Shown one piece after another: positions 37,038 through 48,849 of a DNA stretch of 64,000 nt. Source of the DNA: Torymus aiolomorphi (lineage: Eukaryota; Arthropoda; Insecta; Hymenoptera; Torymidae); assembly GCA_036365515.1 (NCBI GenBank), contig CM070873.1:171555104-171619103 (forward strand), given 5' to 3'. Both the position numbers and the translations under genes were made by a program. The notes under the pieces are model-generated. The model was not told where the DNA came from and searched no databases. It saw only the letters and a program-made list of their open reading frames with translations. Position 1 is the first letter of the stretch, and every line of letters begins with the position of its first letter.

Positions 37038-37855
37038 AGGAGGGGTCCTGGAAACTGCATATGTCGAACGTTAGTTTCCAGGACTTGACCTGCAGTTTCG
37101 GGGACCTTTAGGGTTACTTTCACAACGTTTTTTCCATAAATTTTTTCTGAAATCAACGTAAAATTCGACGGAACTGAAAGCGGGCATCGCAGGCGTCGTG
37201 GTGTTAGCCAATACTGAGAGGGATGTTTCAGTGTAGACAATGGCGCGCGCGAAGCTTTAATCTTAAGGTAGGTAATCTCTTTCTGCTGTGGAGTCTAATG
37301 AACGACTATGAACGAATATGGTCGAAACGACAAATTATAATATTTTGTAGGTAAAGATATTTTTTCTTGGTTTATTGATTACTACACTACTAAACTCACA
37401 TTTGTTATGATTGAAGTTTCAACGAAATTAGAGAAAAAACTTGATGTTATGTATTTTAGAAAATATAAGAAAGTTATAGTTAAAGATAGATATAGATATG
37501 AAGACACTAGCAATATGAGTGGGGTCAATCTCCCCAACAATATTAGACACGGCTATAATAATAGACTGGATGGGATTAATTCTTTTCCACAGGCCGTAGT
37601 GAGCTGTAAGGCAATGGAATTCATCCCAGTCCAGGAAGCTCCTGTGTCGAATAGTGCCCGTAGCCTGTAGCCTGCTACTCGTACCTGAAGCTATCATCGC
37701 GAGAAGGCTTCTTGGTTGATTTCGTTCGGTTGTGTCACGATCACTTCTTCGCTTTCCCTTTCAGACGATTGGACCGAGTTACCCTCGGTCTCCAATGTGA
37801 AAGCTGGGGAGCGGGTATGTGGTCATGTTTGACTGCCCCCTTGGCCGTTTCCCTG
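36746..37855. other. Mixed repeat remnants, no supported gene
   Basis: Contains two pieces related to the 32381 foldback (36780-36990 and 37240-37350, both with GAACAACTATGAGCGAATAT-like text) and an (AT)n run at 36997-37035 followed by CCAGGAGGGGTCCTGG. An 87-codon plus-strand frame at 37407-37670 is unrecognised and half of it overlaps noncoding-looking text. 37725-37855 is probably the degraded 3' continuation of the gag fragment that follows. Confidence 0.4.
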
Positions 37856-38612
37856 TTACTTTCCGGCAGCATTGGGGTTGAGAGCGTCTCCCTTTTGCTC
37901 ATAACCGAATCCCCTTTGGTATTCTGGCCTTTGTGGAGGTCCGTTATCCCTCGAACTTTGCGGCCGAGCGTTGTGGGTCGAGCTATTATCACCACTAGGC
38001 TGGTTGGTAGTTTGACCGCCCCCCCGCTGCCTGTTATCCCAGTTACCCTTCTTCTTGGACTTTCTGAACGGCTGTGGGTTAGACTTTTGCCCACTATTCT
38101 CGTCGGTGCCTTTCTTTGTCAAGGTCGATAAGCATTCGGCCATGACCCGACGGAACATAGCCTCGAATCTCTCTCGAGGCTCGTGCTGTTGGTGTTCCAT
38201 CGCCGCCACACGTGGATTCTGCTTTTTCCGCTGATCCGTGGACGTCTCTCTCGGCACGTAGGCAAATTCTGGCAAATATGTGCGCTCTGGTGGTGATGGC
38301 GAGTGACACACCTTATCTGCCGCGAGCGCTAATTCTGCTTCCCGGGTCAGGTCCAGGAGCCCTCGGTAATCCGTAACTTGGTTACGCATTACCATCTTCT
38401 GTAGTTGTGGCCGCATGTTCCAGTGCAACATGTCTATCTGTTGAGCTATGCTAAGTACCGGAACTAACTTGAGGATCATGGCTTGGAGATTTACTACGTA
38501 ATTACACGTGAGTTCGTCGTATGTCAGGTTAGCTAGGGTTCTGTATTCCTCTACTCTCGTGAGGAATAACTCGACGCTCTGCTCCTTTGAGGACCCCGAG
38601 AACTTGATGTGC
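37856..38612 (-). pseudogene. gag: Gypsy-type gag fragment, interrupted by an LTR
   Basis: Read on the minus strand the frame is open from 38612 to the stop at 37858-37856: HIKFSGSSKEQSVELFLTRV, LTYDELTCNYVVNLQAM, then MRPQLQKMVMRNQVTDYRGL and EAELALAADK. This is the C-terminal half of a Retrotrans_gag capsid domain followed by a hydrophilic Gln/Asn/Arg-rich tail. The upstream half is cut off exactly where the LTR at 38613 begins, so the LTR element inserted into this gag. No zinc knuckle is seen before the stop. It is a different family from the giant Gypsy gag. Confidence 0.8.
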
Positions 38613-39226
38613 TGTTAAGTCCGGAAATAAGTGGAAATAAGTAGTAATTGGTTTTATGTAGGTTTATTATATAAAATACAATAATTTATTACCAATACAA
38701 TCTGCTGGCTTCTGGTAGATCGATGCGTTGTAATTTCAATTACAATTCTTTTCTATAACACTTGCTTTTATAAATTTACTATAAATAACTTATACGATCT
38801 GCTTACTAGACGAGTAAGGCTTACAATTACAATTTCAATAACTTATATACTCGATGTCGTAGAGGTACACGGAGTTCGCCAGGTTTCTTGTACGCTGTGA
38901 CTGATTTGCGTGATGCATTTCGCAGTTTTATTATGCGGTTTAATTGGGTTATAGATGATAAATTGAGATCATCTTTATTAGGAAATTTTCGGTTGCGGCT
39001 TATACGCGTAGCATTTAAGTGGTAGCATTGTGAAATGCTGATTTGTTAAAAATTTACACGCCACTGTCTTCTGGAGGTCGATGGCTCTCTACGTCACATG
39101 GTCTACGGTACGATGCCTGAGCGAAATGCTGTGTTGCATTCTTGCGTTTATATGTCAGGAAATATCTGATGTGAATAAACTTTTAGAATGAAATTCTAAA
39201 TCTATAATACGTCTCCGGACGTAACA
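38613..39226 (-). repeat. 3' LTR (minus strand), 614 bp
   Basis: On the minus strand it starts TGTTACGTCCGGAG and ends CCGGACTTAACA. Near-identical to 48850-49502, which has one extra copy of a roughly 40-bp internal repeat (ATCTGCTTACTAGA). Confidence 0.88.
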
Positions 39227-39237
39227 CCTCCCCCCTT
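39227..39237 (-). promoter_or_regulatory. Polypurine tract
   Basis: Minus strand AAGGGGGGAGG directly before the LTR TG. Confidence 0.85.
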
Positions 39238-39470
39238 AGACTGTTGAATGTCATAGAGATTCAACAATGTTATTATGCATCAGAGATTTCCCGTTACAAA
39301 AATTTATTGATAAGTAAATGATAAAATATAATAATACGGGTTATGAATGATAATAATTATAGTAAAAATAATAATCCCAACGCCCCCAAATCCAGGTATC
39401 AGACGACAGAGGGGACCTGGTTGAAACCCAAGTAGGCACAGGTGAAAATCCCCAAGAAGGCTGGAAAACT

Positions 39471-40280
39471 ATGGAGAACAAAAAGAAGAAAAAGAAGAAA
39501 AAAGCAATGGAGGGCCCCAGACCGCCACTACGTCCAAACTGCAAGGCCTCTAAACAACGGGGCGGCGTAGTGCTAATCGTGCCCAAAGACGGCAAGACCT
39601 TCGCGGTCGTGGTGCAGACGCTACGTACGGTTGACACCTCTGATAACAACCTCCAAATCAGAGGAGTCACAAAGACGAAGGGCGGCGCCGCACTAGTACG
39701 CACCAAAGGAGATGGAAGCACTCACGGAAACCTGAGTGGATGTCTCCTGGAGATGCTAGGCGAACAGGGGACAATCAAGGACATGACCCGAAAAGTGACC
39801 CTGGAGATACTGGACCTGGATTGCCTTACAGATACTGACGAAGTACGAATCGCACTAGACGGAGTACTGAACCCGGGCGCGGATAGACGGGTCTCGGTCC
39901 TCGGGCCAAACAGCCGAGGACAGAAGATGGCTATCTGCGAGCTCGGAGACCGAGATGCGACACGGCTACTCGAGATGGGACGTATAAAGATAGGGTTTGT
40001 CAGCTGCCGAGTGAGGACCCGACTGATGGTGCCGAGATGCTACAAGTGTCTCGGCTACGGCCATTACCGTACAAACTGTAAAGGACCGGACAGACGCGAC
40101 TGCTGTTGGAAGTGTGGAAAAAATGGACACAGGGCTGGGGCCTGCACGGGTGCTCCCTCTGTTTCTTGTGCCCATCACAGGAAGGCGGAGGGGCAGCGCA
40201 CGTTCCGGGCACGGCGCTCTGCACCGCATTCAAAACAGCGCTGACGGAGGCAAGAGCGAGACAGAGGACCGTTCGCACTT
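39471..40280 (+). pseudogene. LINE ORF1 (zinc-knuckle RNA-binding protein), one base lost
   Basis: Binds element RNA. After a lysine-rich start (MENKKKKKKKK) there is a hydrophilic middle and two CCHC knuckles at the C-terminus (CYKCLGYGHYRTNC and CWKCGKNGHRAGAC, near 40039-40150) with a third cysteine pair after them. Relative to 49747-50559 one C is missing in the run near 40155, so the last 40 or so codons shift frame and end at 40242-40244 instead. The true N-terminus is upstream and lost. Confidence 0.88.
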
Positions 40281-40295
40281 AACAAGACGACGACA

Positions 40296-43249
40296 GTGCT
40301 CCAAGGCAATTTGAACGGCAGTAGCCTGGCTCATGCCTTACTGCCCCAGCTTGCCGAGGAGATGAACGCGGACGTTATAATGATAAGCGAGCCGTACAGA
40401 GACAGAGACAGCCCGACTTGGTTCGTTAATACCTCCCGTGCTGCGGCGCTGTGGTTCCGGGGCGGGCCAGGTCGCGTATCACAAGCCAAGGGAGGGGCGA
40501 GGACTACGTCTGGGCTCGGGTGTCTGATGTGACGTATGTCAGCGTGTATCTTACTCCGAACTGTAGCGCCGCGGAGTTCGAACGAAAGGTGGCGGCCCTC
40601 GAGGACGCGCTTAGGGGCATCCCCGGCCCCATTATCTTCGCGGGGGACGTTAACGCCAGAGCCATTGAGTGGGGCATGACGACGACGAACAAACGTGGAC
40701 GGCTGCTGTTGGAATTGGCCGCGAGGCTAGACCTAACAGTAGCAAACGTGGGACAGGCGACGACATACAGGAGACCCGGCTATGGCGCATCCATCCCAGA
40801 CGTGACCTTTGTGACGACTGGACTTCTCCGAAATGTCGAGGGGTGGCGGGTGTTCGAGGGCTACACGGCCAGCGACCACCAGTACATCATCTTCGGAGTG
40901 ACCGACAAAGCACAGAACATAACAGGGACCGCCCAAACTCCCGCGGGATGGAACATGAAAAAACTAGACGTTGACAAACTGACGGCACAGCTGGACAGTG
41001 AACCGGACCCGACAACGGCGATCCCTCGCGGCATCGGTGGTAGGGAAAAGGCTGAAAAGCTAACAGAGGAAACGTCGGGGCTCTTGAGACGGCTCTGTGA
41101 CGCCTCTATGCCAAGAAAACGGACGAGACGTGACAAAGAACCGGTGTACTGGTGGACCGCAGATATCGCGCGCCTCCGACGCGAATGCCTACGGCTCCGA
41201 CGGAGGGCCCAGCGCGCCCGCGACAGAGCGGACGCGATGGCCCACTCGGAGGAGTACCGGGTAGCGCGCAAAGAACTGAGGCGCGCTATTAATGACAGTA
41301 AAAAGGAAAGTTGGACCAAACTGATTAACGAGGTGGTCTCAGACCCTTGGGGAGCGGGTTACAAGATTGTCACCCGCAACCTGGGAGGCAACAATCCACC
41401 GGTAGTCAGGGACGAAGAAACGATGGACAGAATCATTGACGGACTCTTCCCTACACACTTTGAACAAGGGTGGGGGGGCGACGATACTGGCGGTGACGAG
41501 GTGCATGAGTTCACCCGGGGTGAGCTCAGCTTGGCTGTTGCAGCTCCCGGCGGGGAAGGCACCAGGTCCGGACGGTATCCCAGCGGAAATCCTCGGGATT
41601 GTTGCAAAACGACGCCCGGGGATACTCCTGAACCTATATAATACATGCCTGACGGAGGGCGTGTTCAGCAAAGATTGGAAGACGGCGCGACTGATCCTCA
41701 TTGACAAAGGAAAGGGTGGGGACCCGGACTCGCCGTCATCCTACGGACCGCTGAGCTTGCTGAATACACTTGGCAAGCTCTTCGAAATGCTCCTGAGACC
41801 GCGAATCCAACAGGCGGTTCGAGACGCTGGCGGCCTGAACGACAGACAGTACGGGTTCAGATAAGGACGGTCGACGATAGGAGCGATCCAAAAAGTGATC
41901 GACTCCTTTGACAGAGCACAGACTAGACCCCACAAGAACAGGCCAATAGTGCTCATGGCAACACTCGACGTACGAAACGCTTTCAATTCGGTGAGGTGGA
42001 CGGACATCGTGCGGGCATTCTCCGACGCTTTCCCGCTGCCCCCATACCTTCTCCGAATCCTCAAGGACTATCTACGAGACCGTTACATTACGTACGGGAC
42101 GCAGACTGGGGTTAAGAAAAGATAAATGACGGCGGGAGTAGCGCAGGGCTCGATCCTTGGCCCCGATATTTGGAACGTAGGTTACGATGAGGTGTTGGAT
42201 CTTCCGATGCCGCCAGGGGTCTATCTGGTCGGCTACGCAGACGATCTGGTCATCGTCATCACGAACAAGGATACACAACTGGCTCAGATGAGGCTGACCC
42301 AAGCCATGAGACGGGTGAACGAATGGATGCAAAGTCGGGGACTACAGCTGGCCATGCAAAAGACGGAGTTACTATACCTAACTAGGAAACGGATAGACAC
42401 GACGATACCCATGACGGTGGGGACGTCCGTTGTGCATCCTGGACGGTCCGCCAAATACCTGGGGGTGACCCTGGATACGAGGATGACCTTCTGGCCGCAC
42501 ATACGTGGCGTCGCTGAGAGAGCGGCGTTAAAGACCGCCGCCCTCGCCCGCCTCATGGCAAATACGAAGGGACCGAGACCGAGCGTACGACGACTGCTTA
42601 TGACAGTGACCAACTCGATGCTCCTTTATGGGGCCGAGATATGGGCGGACGCGACGCGAATAGAGAAGTACCGCAAAAAGATCGCGGCGGTACAAAGACT
42701 GGGAGCGCTGCGAATCGCGTGCTAGTGATCGCAGGGGTTGTCCCAGTAGACCTTCTCGCTCTCGAGCGGAAGAGGATCTACGAGTACAGCGAAGAAAGGG
42801 GAAGAGCGAGGGCCTCCATAGACGCACGGACGACGACGCTGACATCCTGGCAAACGCGATAGACAGACAGCGACAAAGCCAAGTGGACGAGACGCCTCAG
42901 AACGGACGTGCGACTCTGGCATAAGAGAGGAGCTGGGGATGTGAATTTTTACCTGACCCAGTTACTATCCGGACACGGATACTTCCGCCAGTATCTGCAT
43001 CGGATGGGGAAGGTAACGACCCCGTCCTGCAGGTACTGCGGACATAATAGAGACGACGCGGAGCACACATTTTTCGTGTGCCCCCGCTGGATAGTCGCGA
43101 GACACAGACTACAGACGAAGACAGGTGACATCACACCGGAGAACGTCGTGACACTGATGCTGTCAAGCAAACAAAACTGGGACGACATAGCACGCTACGT
43201 GACTCACGTACTACAAGGCAAAAAGACTGACGGTTGCCTTGAAAACTGA
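40296..43249 (+). pseudogene. LINE ORF2: AP endonuclease and reverse transcriptase, broken
   Basis: ORF2 nicks the target and copies the RNA. The endonuclease is readable in two frames (LNGSSLAHALLPQLAEEM then FAGDVNARAIEWG and SDHQYIIFGV). The RT begins PAGKAPGPDGIPAEILG (near 41540) and has VLMATLDVRNAFNS, AQGSILGP and the catalytic GYADDLVIV (YADD at 42234-42245). A C-terminal CCHC region (CRYCGHNRDDAEHTFFVC) precedes the stop at 43247-43249. Breaks: frame changes near 40470, 41540 and 42715, TAA at 41862-41864 and 42123-42125. Motif set and order fit the R1 clade. Confidence 0.9.
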
Positions 43250-43506
43250 TACAGAAGACGAAAAATAGACAGACCAGACAAGATATATAAGATTGCCGTA
43301 GGGCATAGAAACGCCGACCGGTCCGAAGTAATGTGTATAATAGTTCCGGACCGGATTCCGGTGAACGCCGCGGGAAAGGTTTTGGGTGTTTAGGGGGTAG
43401 AAATCCCTCACACCGCGGAGCCCGGCGCTTCGTGATGGTCTTAGTGGGCCCCCCTCCATGCTGTAAGCAAGGACGGGGGCCTCGGAAAATTCACCTAGTA
43501 CCTCGG

Positions 43507-43577
43507 AAAAAAAAAAAAAAAAAAAAATAATAATAATAATAATAAAAATAATGATAATAATAATAATAATAATAATG

Positions 43578-43621
<44 letters not shown>

Positions 43622-43690
43622 TATAATAATAATAATAACAATAATAATGATAATAATAATAATAATAACGATAACAATAATACTCGTCAG
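43507..43690 (+). repeat. Poly-A tail running into (AAT)n
   Basis: About 20 A followed by imperfect AAT repeats to about 43690; part is the LINE tail and part may be older target microsatellite. Confidence 0.85.
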
Positions 43691-45461
43691 TTCTACTTTG
43701 ATTTAGTGGTTATCAGGTTTAAGTTTCAAATGACCCTTTCAGCACTTTTGAGGTTGTCTGGTCGAACGTTGATTTGACTTTATATGTAATAATTTTTTTT
43801 GTTTTGCTGTATTTACATAAAATAGTCATTCATTAATTAAGCTTAGAAATAATGTGCTTATTAAATAATTTTTTTTTTTTTTTTTTAGTAAATAAACGAT
43901 GAGAAATATATAGGGAATGATTCAAGTGATCATTCACTTCCCTCCCTGCTTAGATATTTGGCAAGGGATATGTTTTTTCTTTCCTCTGCTTAAGTAGAAT
44001 AACATTAAAGGGCTTTTGATGTTATCATAACAAAATTATTTTAACAATCGTATTATAATTATTTCCAAAAGAAAAATACAATTATATATGGTGTAGGTTT
44101 TTTTCGTAAAAAGGAAGTGAATAATTGAAATGATATTGATAAATTTTGACTTGTTATTGCTTTTATGCATCATTTTATTTTACCTTTGTTTGAAAACTTT
44201 CAGTCATTTCAAAAGTTCATTTTAGAACTTGAAATTTTGTTTCGGCATAGGTAGCATTCACATATCTGCTTTAAAGAATACGCAATCTGTTAGAGTAGAA
44301 AAATGTTTTACATACTCAATACAGTGCAGAATAGTGTATCTTATATAGGATGATCATGTTAGTATATGACAGAACTGATCATTCCAAATACATATATTCT
44401 ATTTAATCTTAGCAATGTGAACGTAGCTACCTGAATAATTTTTTTTGTTCTGAAACTCTTTAATAAATTTTGACGAGTATCAACAATTTTTTTCCTTTTT
44501 TTTCCTTTTTTTTTTTTTTTTTTTTTTTTTTGTAGGTGAATACAGTTTAATTTTGCATAAAATTAGTCAAATTATTATTATCTTTTTTTTTATTATACGT
44601 TAAAAGGTTTAGGAATGGGTTCTACTTCTTTTCCTTTTGGATTAGTTCTATACTTTGTTATTCAAAGATAAAATCATAAGCTATTAAATTGATCATAAGT
44701 TAATTCGTCCCTGTAATGTTTTCTACTTTGTGATTAAATAATTACTTTATATATTTTTATTATTTAATAACACATCATTTTCACATGTCAAATTTTTTTG
44801 ATTGTTTGATTGTTATAAGACCAAAGTTACTTTGTATTAATATCTAATCGCAATATTTATGTATTATTTCTAAAATTTCATTATTCAAGTGTATCTTATT
44901 TCAATCGCATTTTTCTAAAATTATTAGCTTTCTTAGGGAATATAGTTGCTTTTCATAAAATACTGACAAGTTGATACGAACAATTGTAGACAAACGGATA
45001 AGTGGTTATAATTTTAAATTGTATATTTAGTAAAATCTGGATCACCTTAGGGTTATATATTAGTTGACCAAGAAGTAGGATGGTTTTGCTTCAAATGGAA
45101 AAGTTCAGCTGCAATTCTCTATTGCTGTATTCAATTTGGAAAAATAAGAAGAGATTATGATAGATGTTAATATTGAGTATGTTGTCCACATCCTAAAACA
45201 AAAATGTTATGTTATTATTTGTTATAATATTGCTTTGCTTGTTTTTCATAATTAGTTAAGATATTATTTTGTTCATTTTAATAGCGTTGAAAATTCTTAT
45301 TATGCTGATCGTTTTGAAATTTATTCATATTTGGTTCTTTAATAGGCCATGTTTTGTCTCCCTTTTTAAACCTTTTTCTGATAGCAAATTTATTGTAGTA
45401 ACCTTTAGATTTTAATTTTAGTTTTGTAATTTTTGATAATTCTTTTAAATATTTTTTATAA
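43691..45461. other. AT-rich 3' part of the minus-strand LTR element
   Basis: Long T and A runs, no ORF of interest on either strand. Confidence 0.5.
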
Positions 45462-47381
45462 TTAGATATCCATTTTTAGTTTTCTGACGTTTTTATTAGA
45501 TTTTACTTTGATAGGATAGTTAAAAAATAACTGCAATTGGTGTACTTTATTAGGATTTGTATTTAGATTGATTATTACGTTATGATCTTGATTACCCAAA
45601 GTTTCTTTTAGTTGATTTTTATTGTCAAGCTGTTCTTGGTGTTCTTGATTATCAAATATTTTTAGATGACTTTTATTCTCTAAATGTTTTTTTTGTTTTT
45701 GATTATCAAACATATCTTTTGGTTTATTTTCATTTTCGAAAACTACTTTACTATTATTTAATAAGTTCTTTAGATTTTTTGTATCATTTAATAAAGACTC
45801 TTCTGAATGTATTGATGCTATATTCTCTTTTAACGAATTTTCAAGCGAGTTTTGTTGGAATTTAGTTTCCATTTGATCATCTTCGGAAAATGGTTCAGCT
45901 AAAGCAAAAGTTATGTCTAAAATGACTTTAAGATCATCATAAAAAGTTACTGTTTCCAACGAATTATTACCTTCTTTATTATTTTCATTCGAAATTTCAT
46001 TCTTTTGGTTATTTATATTGGATTCATTAAAATCAATTACATTAATTTCATCACAATCCTCATGAGTTTTTAAATTAGATTCGTTGAAATTCATTTCTTC
46101 ATTAGTCTCATAATTTTTTACAGTAGATTCAATAGAATCAATTAAATTTGTTTCCATAATTTCTTCAATTTCATGATTATTTTTGAAAATTTCGTTAAAG
46201 TCTATAAAATTAATTTCATTAGTATTTCCATGATTTTTTATAATCATATTATTATCTTTTGGTTCATCAGTGATTTCATGTATTTTTATAAAAGGTACGA
46301 TAATTAAATTGATTTCTTTATCATCATTAATTATTGTAGATTCCTCTATGATATTAGTTTCCTGTTTAATTTTATTTACTTTATTGTCTGTAATTAGTTC
46401 ATTACCATTATACCTTTCAATATTCGTTGTATTAACTTTGTTTTTCTGAATTTTTGATTCGTTAATTGTTTCTTTTGTAACATTATGGTATGATTCATCA
46501 GTATTAATACTTGGATATTGTTTGATTTCCTCACATTCTTCAGTAGTATGATCTGGATTTTTACAAAGATCACAATGATTTCCTATTGCATTATATTGCA
46601 TCATAAGATTTTTAAGTTTTCTGCAGTTGTCGATGTCATGTCCAATTCTTTTGCAATAATCACATTGAATTCTTTTTCTATTTACTGTATTGGGTTGTTG
46701 ATTATTAAAAATCGTGTTTCTTGGCTTGTAATTTTGTTCTTGAGTTTTGTTAATGAATCGGTTATAATTTCTTGTAGTATTTGGTAATTGATGAATTTCT
46801 TTATTTTTTAAAATTTTGTAGTTTGTGCTATTTTGAGAATGAGCATTTCTTTCTGGGCAATACTTTGCTGTATGTCCGATTCTGTTGCAAATTTGACAAA
46901 TTATTCTATTTCTTAAAATCGCACGCTTGCAATCTGATGAATCGTGGTCTTCTTCCTTACATAACGCGCACCACATTACTTTTTCGTTTATAGGGCAGTA
47001 TTTTATCCAGTGCCTGAGTTTATTGCATTTCATACATACTGCTGACAGACAGTCTTTAGTTGAGTGATCCGTGCTTCCGCAATACTCACAATCAAGTTCA
47101 TATTTCTTTATAACAGGGCATTGAGTAGCTGCATGTCCTATCATTTGACAGTATTGGCAATAATCTTCATTTGTTTGGTTAAATGTACACTTCTCTACAG
47201 AATGTCCTCTGTGATTACAGAGTTTACAAAAAAGTTCTATTTTATTTTTAGCATTCTTGCAAAAATAAGATATATGATCTTTACTTTTACAATAAACACA
47301 AACTGCATTAGAGCAAAACAATGCTTCGTGATATTGATCTCGGCAAATTTGACAATGAAATACTTTAGTATAATAATGGTT
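45462..47381 (-). CDS. Protein with ten CCHC zinc knuckles, Gag-like
   Basis: The minus-strand frame is open from 47381 (just after a stop at 47384-47382) to 45464-45462. There is no ATG before the first knuckle, so the start is missing, spliced or on another exon. The N-terminal third holds ten C-x2-C-x4-H-x4-C knuckles: CQICRDQYHEALFC, CVYCKSKDHISYFC, CKLCNHRGHSVEKC, CQYCQMIGHAATQC, CEYCGSTDHSTKDC, CMKCNKLRHWIKYC, CALCKEEDHDSSDC, CQICNRIGHTAKYC, CDYCKRIGHDIDNC and CDLCKNPDHTTEEC. The rest is asparagine/glutamate-rich and probably disordered, with no capsid, protease or RT motif. Knuckles of this type bind single-stranded RNA or DNA. Lying between a PBS and a polypurine tract, it is best read as the only gene of the surrounding LTR element. 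A host CNBP-like gene is the alternative. Confidence 0.75.
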   Translation of the reverse strand, partial: NHYYTKVFHCQICRDQYHEALFCSNAVCVYCKSKDHISYFCKNAKNKIELFCKLCNHRGHSVEKCTFNQTNEDYCQYCQMIGHAATQCPVIKKYELDCEYCGSTDHSTKDCLSAVCMKCNKLRHWIKYCPINEKVMWCALCKEEDHDSSDCKRAILRNRIICQICNRIGHTAKYCPERNAHSQNSTNYKILKNKEIHQLPNTTRNYNRFINKTQEQNYKPRNTIFNNQQPNTVNRKRIQCDYCKRIGHDIDNCRKLKNLMMQYNAIGNHCDLCKNPDHTTEECEEIKQYPSINTDESYHNVTKETINESKIQKNKVNTTNIERYNGNELITDNKVNKIKQETNIIEESTIINDDKEINLIIVPFIKIHEITDEPKDNNMIIKNHGNTNEINFIDFNEIFKNNHEIEEIMETNLIDSIESTVKNYETNEEMNFNESNLKTHEDCDEINVIDFNESNINNQKNEISNENNKEGNNSLETVTFYDDLKVILDITFALAEPFSEDDQMETKFQQNSLENSLKENIASIHSEESLLNDTKNLKNLLNNSKVVFENENKPKDMFDNQKQKKHLENKSHLKIFDNQEHQEQLDNKNQLKETLGNQDHNVIINLNTNPNKVHQLQLFFNYPIKVKSNKNVRKLKMDI

Positions 47382-47384
47382 TTA

Positions 47385-48564
47385 TTGTTTAAAATTATAA
47401 AATGTATTAGCTTGATTATTCATCATGGTTTTTTCATTTTATTAAATGTTCGTAATTATTATTGTAGTTTATTTTTGAATTTATCTTTTATTTTGTTTAT
47501 TATTGTCTTACTTTCATTTTCTCGTTTGAGTGTTGTTTATTTTTTATATTATATTTAAATATTTTTCATTTTCTTATTTTATTATATTCCCTTTTGCAAT
47601 GTAATATTTTATTGTAATCTTTTTTTTTGTATGATTCTTCATTATAATATTCTTACTTTTATTGTAATACTTTTCGTTTGTTTAGTTATTTTTTATTATT
47701 ATTTTGATTTCCTTATTTTGATAAAAAATGACTTGATTATTTTATACACTGATTATATCTCTCATATGTTTTCTATTTTGTATTGTGTAAATTCTCTATT
47801 ATTTATTTCCCTTTATTTATTTCTCTTCATTCGTTTCTTATGTTTTATTCTTTATTCTTTTTATTTATGTATCAGTATACTTAATATTTCTTTTTAAATA
47901 TCTTTTATTATTAGTTCAACTATATATTTCTTTGTGTATTATTTATTTGGCAATTTATTTATTTATTTGCCAATTTTATATCTCTATTCTTAATGTTTTT
48001 CGTGTAATTTGACTTCTGATATTCTTATTTCTTGTTTATGTATAATATTTATCCATTCAATGATCATTATTTTGTATTATTATTTGATTTTTCTCCTTCG
48101 TGTTGGATTTGTTTTATTTATTTCAATTTCTTTTTATTTATTTATTCATTTGTTTATTTTTTTTTCACTAATATTCTAGTTATTTGTTTTTACTGATATT
48201 ATTTAATTATTTGTTTCTTAATGTTCCCCTATATGAATTTTTCACTTTAAATTTCTTGTTTGTTAAATATATTTGCGTGATGCTATTTACTTATATATTT
48301 TGATTTATTTTGATTTTATCTTTATGTGAAATCTTTTTTTTTATATTCGTTTACGTTATTTGTATTTGGGTTATCCTTTCTTCTTTCCCTATTTCTATAA
48401 CATCGTCTATTTTCCCTTTTTTTTTTATTTATCTGTTAATATGTTAGTAATCTGGACGAGCCGTACTGCAAAACGAGAAGCTCGGAATCAGTTAGTAGTG
48501 ATATTTTTAGTAATTTTCAAATACTATTCGTTTCCTCTTACTCCGGTCTTATTTTTCGTATAAA
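47385..48564. other. T-rich leader region of the minus-strand LTR element
   Basis: Very T-rich on the plus strand. Frames of up to 88 codons here are low-complexity and not supported. Confidence 0.5.
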
Positions 48565-48849
48565 TCTAGTGAACTTACGTTCGATTCGTACCGGAACCAG
48601 TGTTACGTTCCGAAAAATAGTTATTTTTATTCTTTTATTTTAAACAGTCTAGTGAACTAATGTTCGATTCGTACCGGAACCACTGTTACGTTCCGAAAAA
48701 TAGTTATTTTTATTCTTTTATTTTAAACAGTCTAGTGAACTAATGTTCGATTCGTACCGGAACCACTGTTACGTTCCGAAAAATAGTTATTTTTATTCTT
48801 TTATTTTAAACAGTCTAGTGAACTAATGTTCGATTCGTACCGAAACCAC
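48565..48849 (-). repeat. 83-bp leader repeats that each contain a PBS-like sequence
   Basis: Units starting TCTAGTGAACTAATG begin at 48565, 48648, 48731 and 48814 (the last one cut by the LTR). Each contains GTTCGATTCGTACCGGAACC, which on the minus strand is a TGG-starting primer-binding-site-like sequence, followed on the plus strand by TGTTACGTTCCGAAAA, an imperfect copy of the LTR edge TGTTAAGTCCGGAAAA. The PBS that would function is 48829-48848, two bases from the LTR. Confidence 0.8.

Larger units (their letters stand above)
39374..43527 (+). mobile_element. R1-like non-LTR retrotransposon (LINE), 5'-truncated
   Basis: Starts abruptly inside ORF1: the frame is open upstream of the first ATG, reading QVSDDRGDLVETQVG. 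It continues through ORF1 and ORF2 and ends in a poly-A tract from 43507. The flanks both read AATAATAAT, consistent with insertion in or duplication of such a sequence. Frameshifts and stops in ORF2 make it inactive. The same 5' truncation point recurs in the copy at 49650. Confidence 0.9.

Noticed and set aside
37407..37670. 87-codon plus-strand frame
   Set aside because: No homologous second copy in the window, no domain, and it crosses into sequence unrelated to its first half.
46518..47558. Plus-strand frames opposite the zinc-knuckle gene
   Set aside because: Phe/Ile/Leu-rich complements of the Asn/Lys/Cys-rich coding strand; hydrophobicity is an artefact of T-rich sequence.
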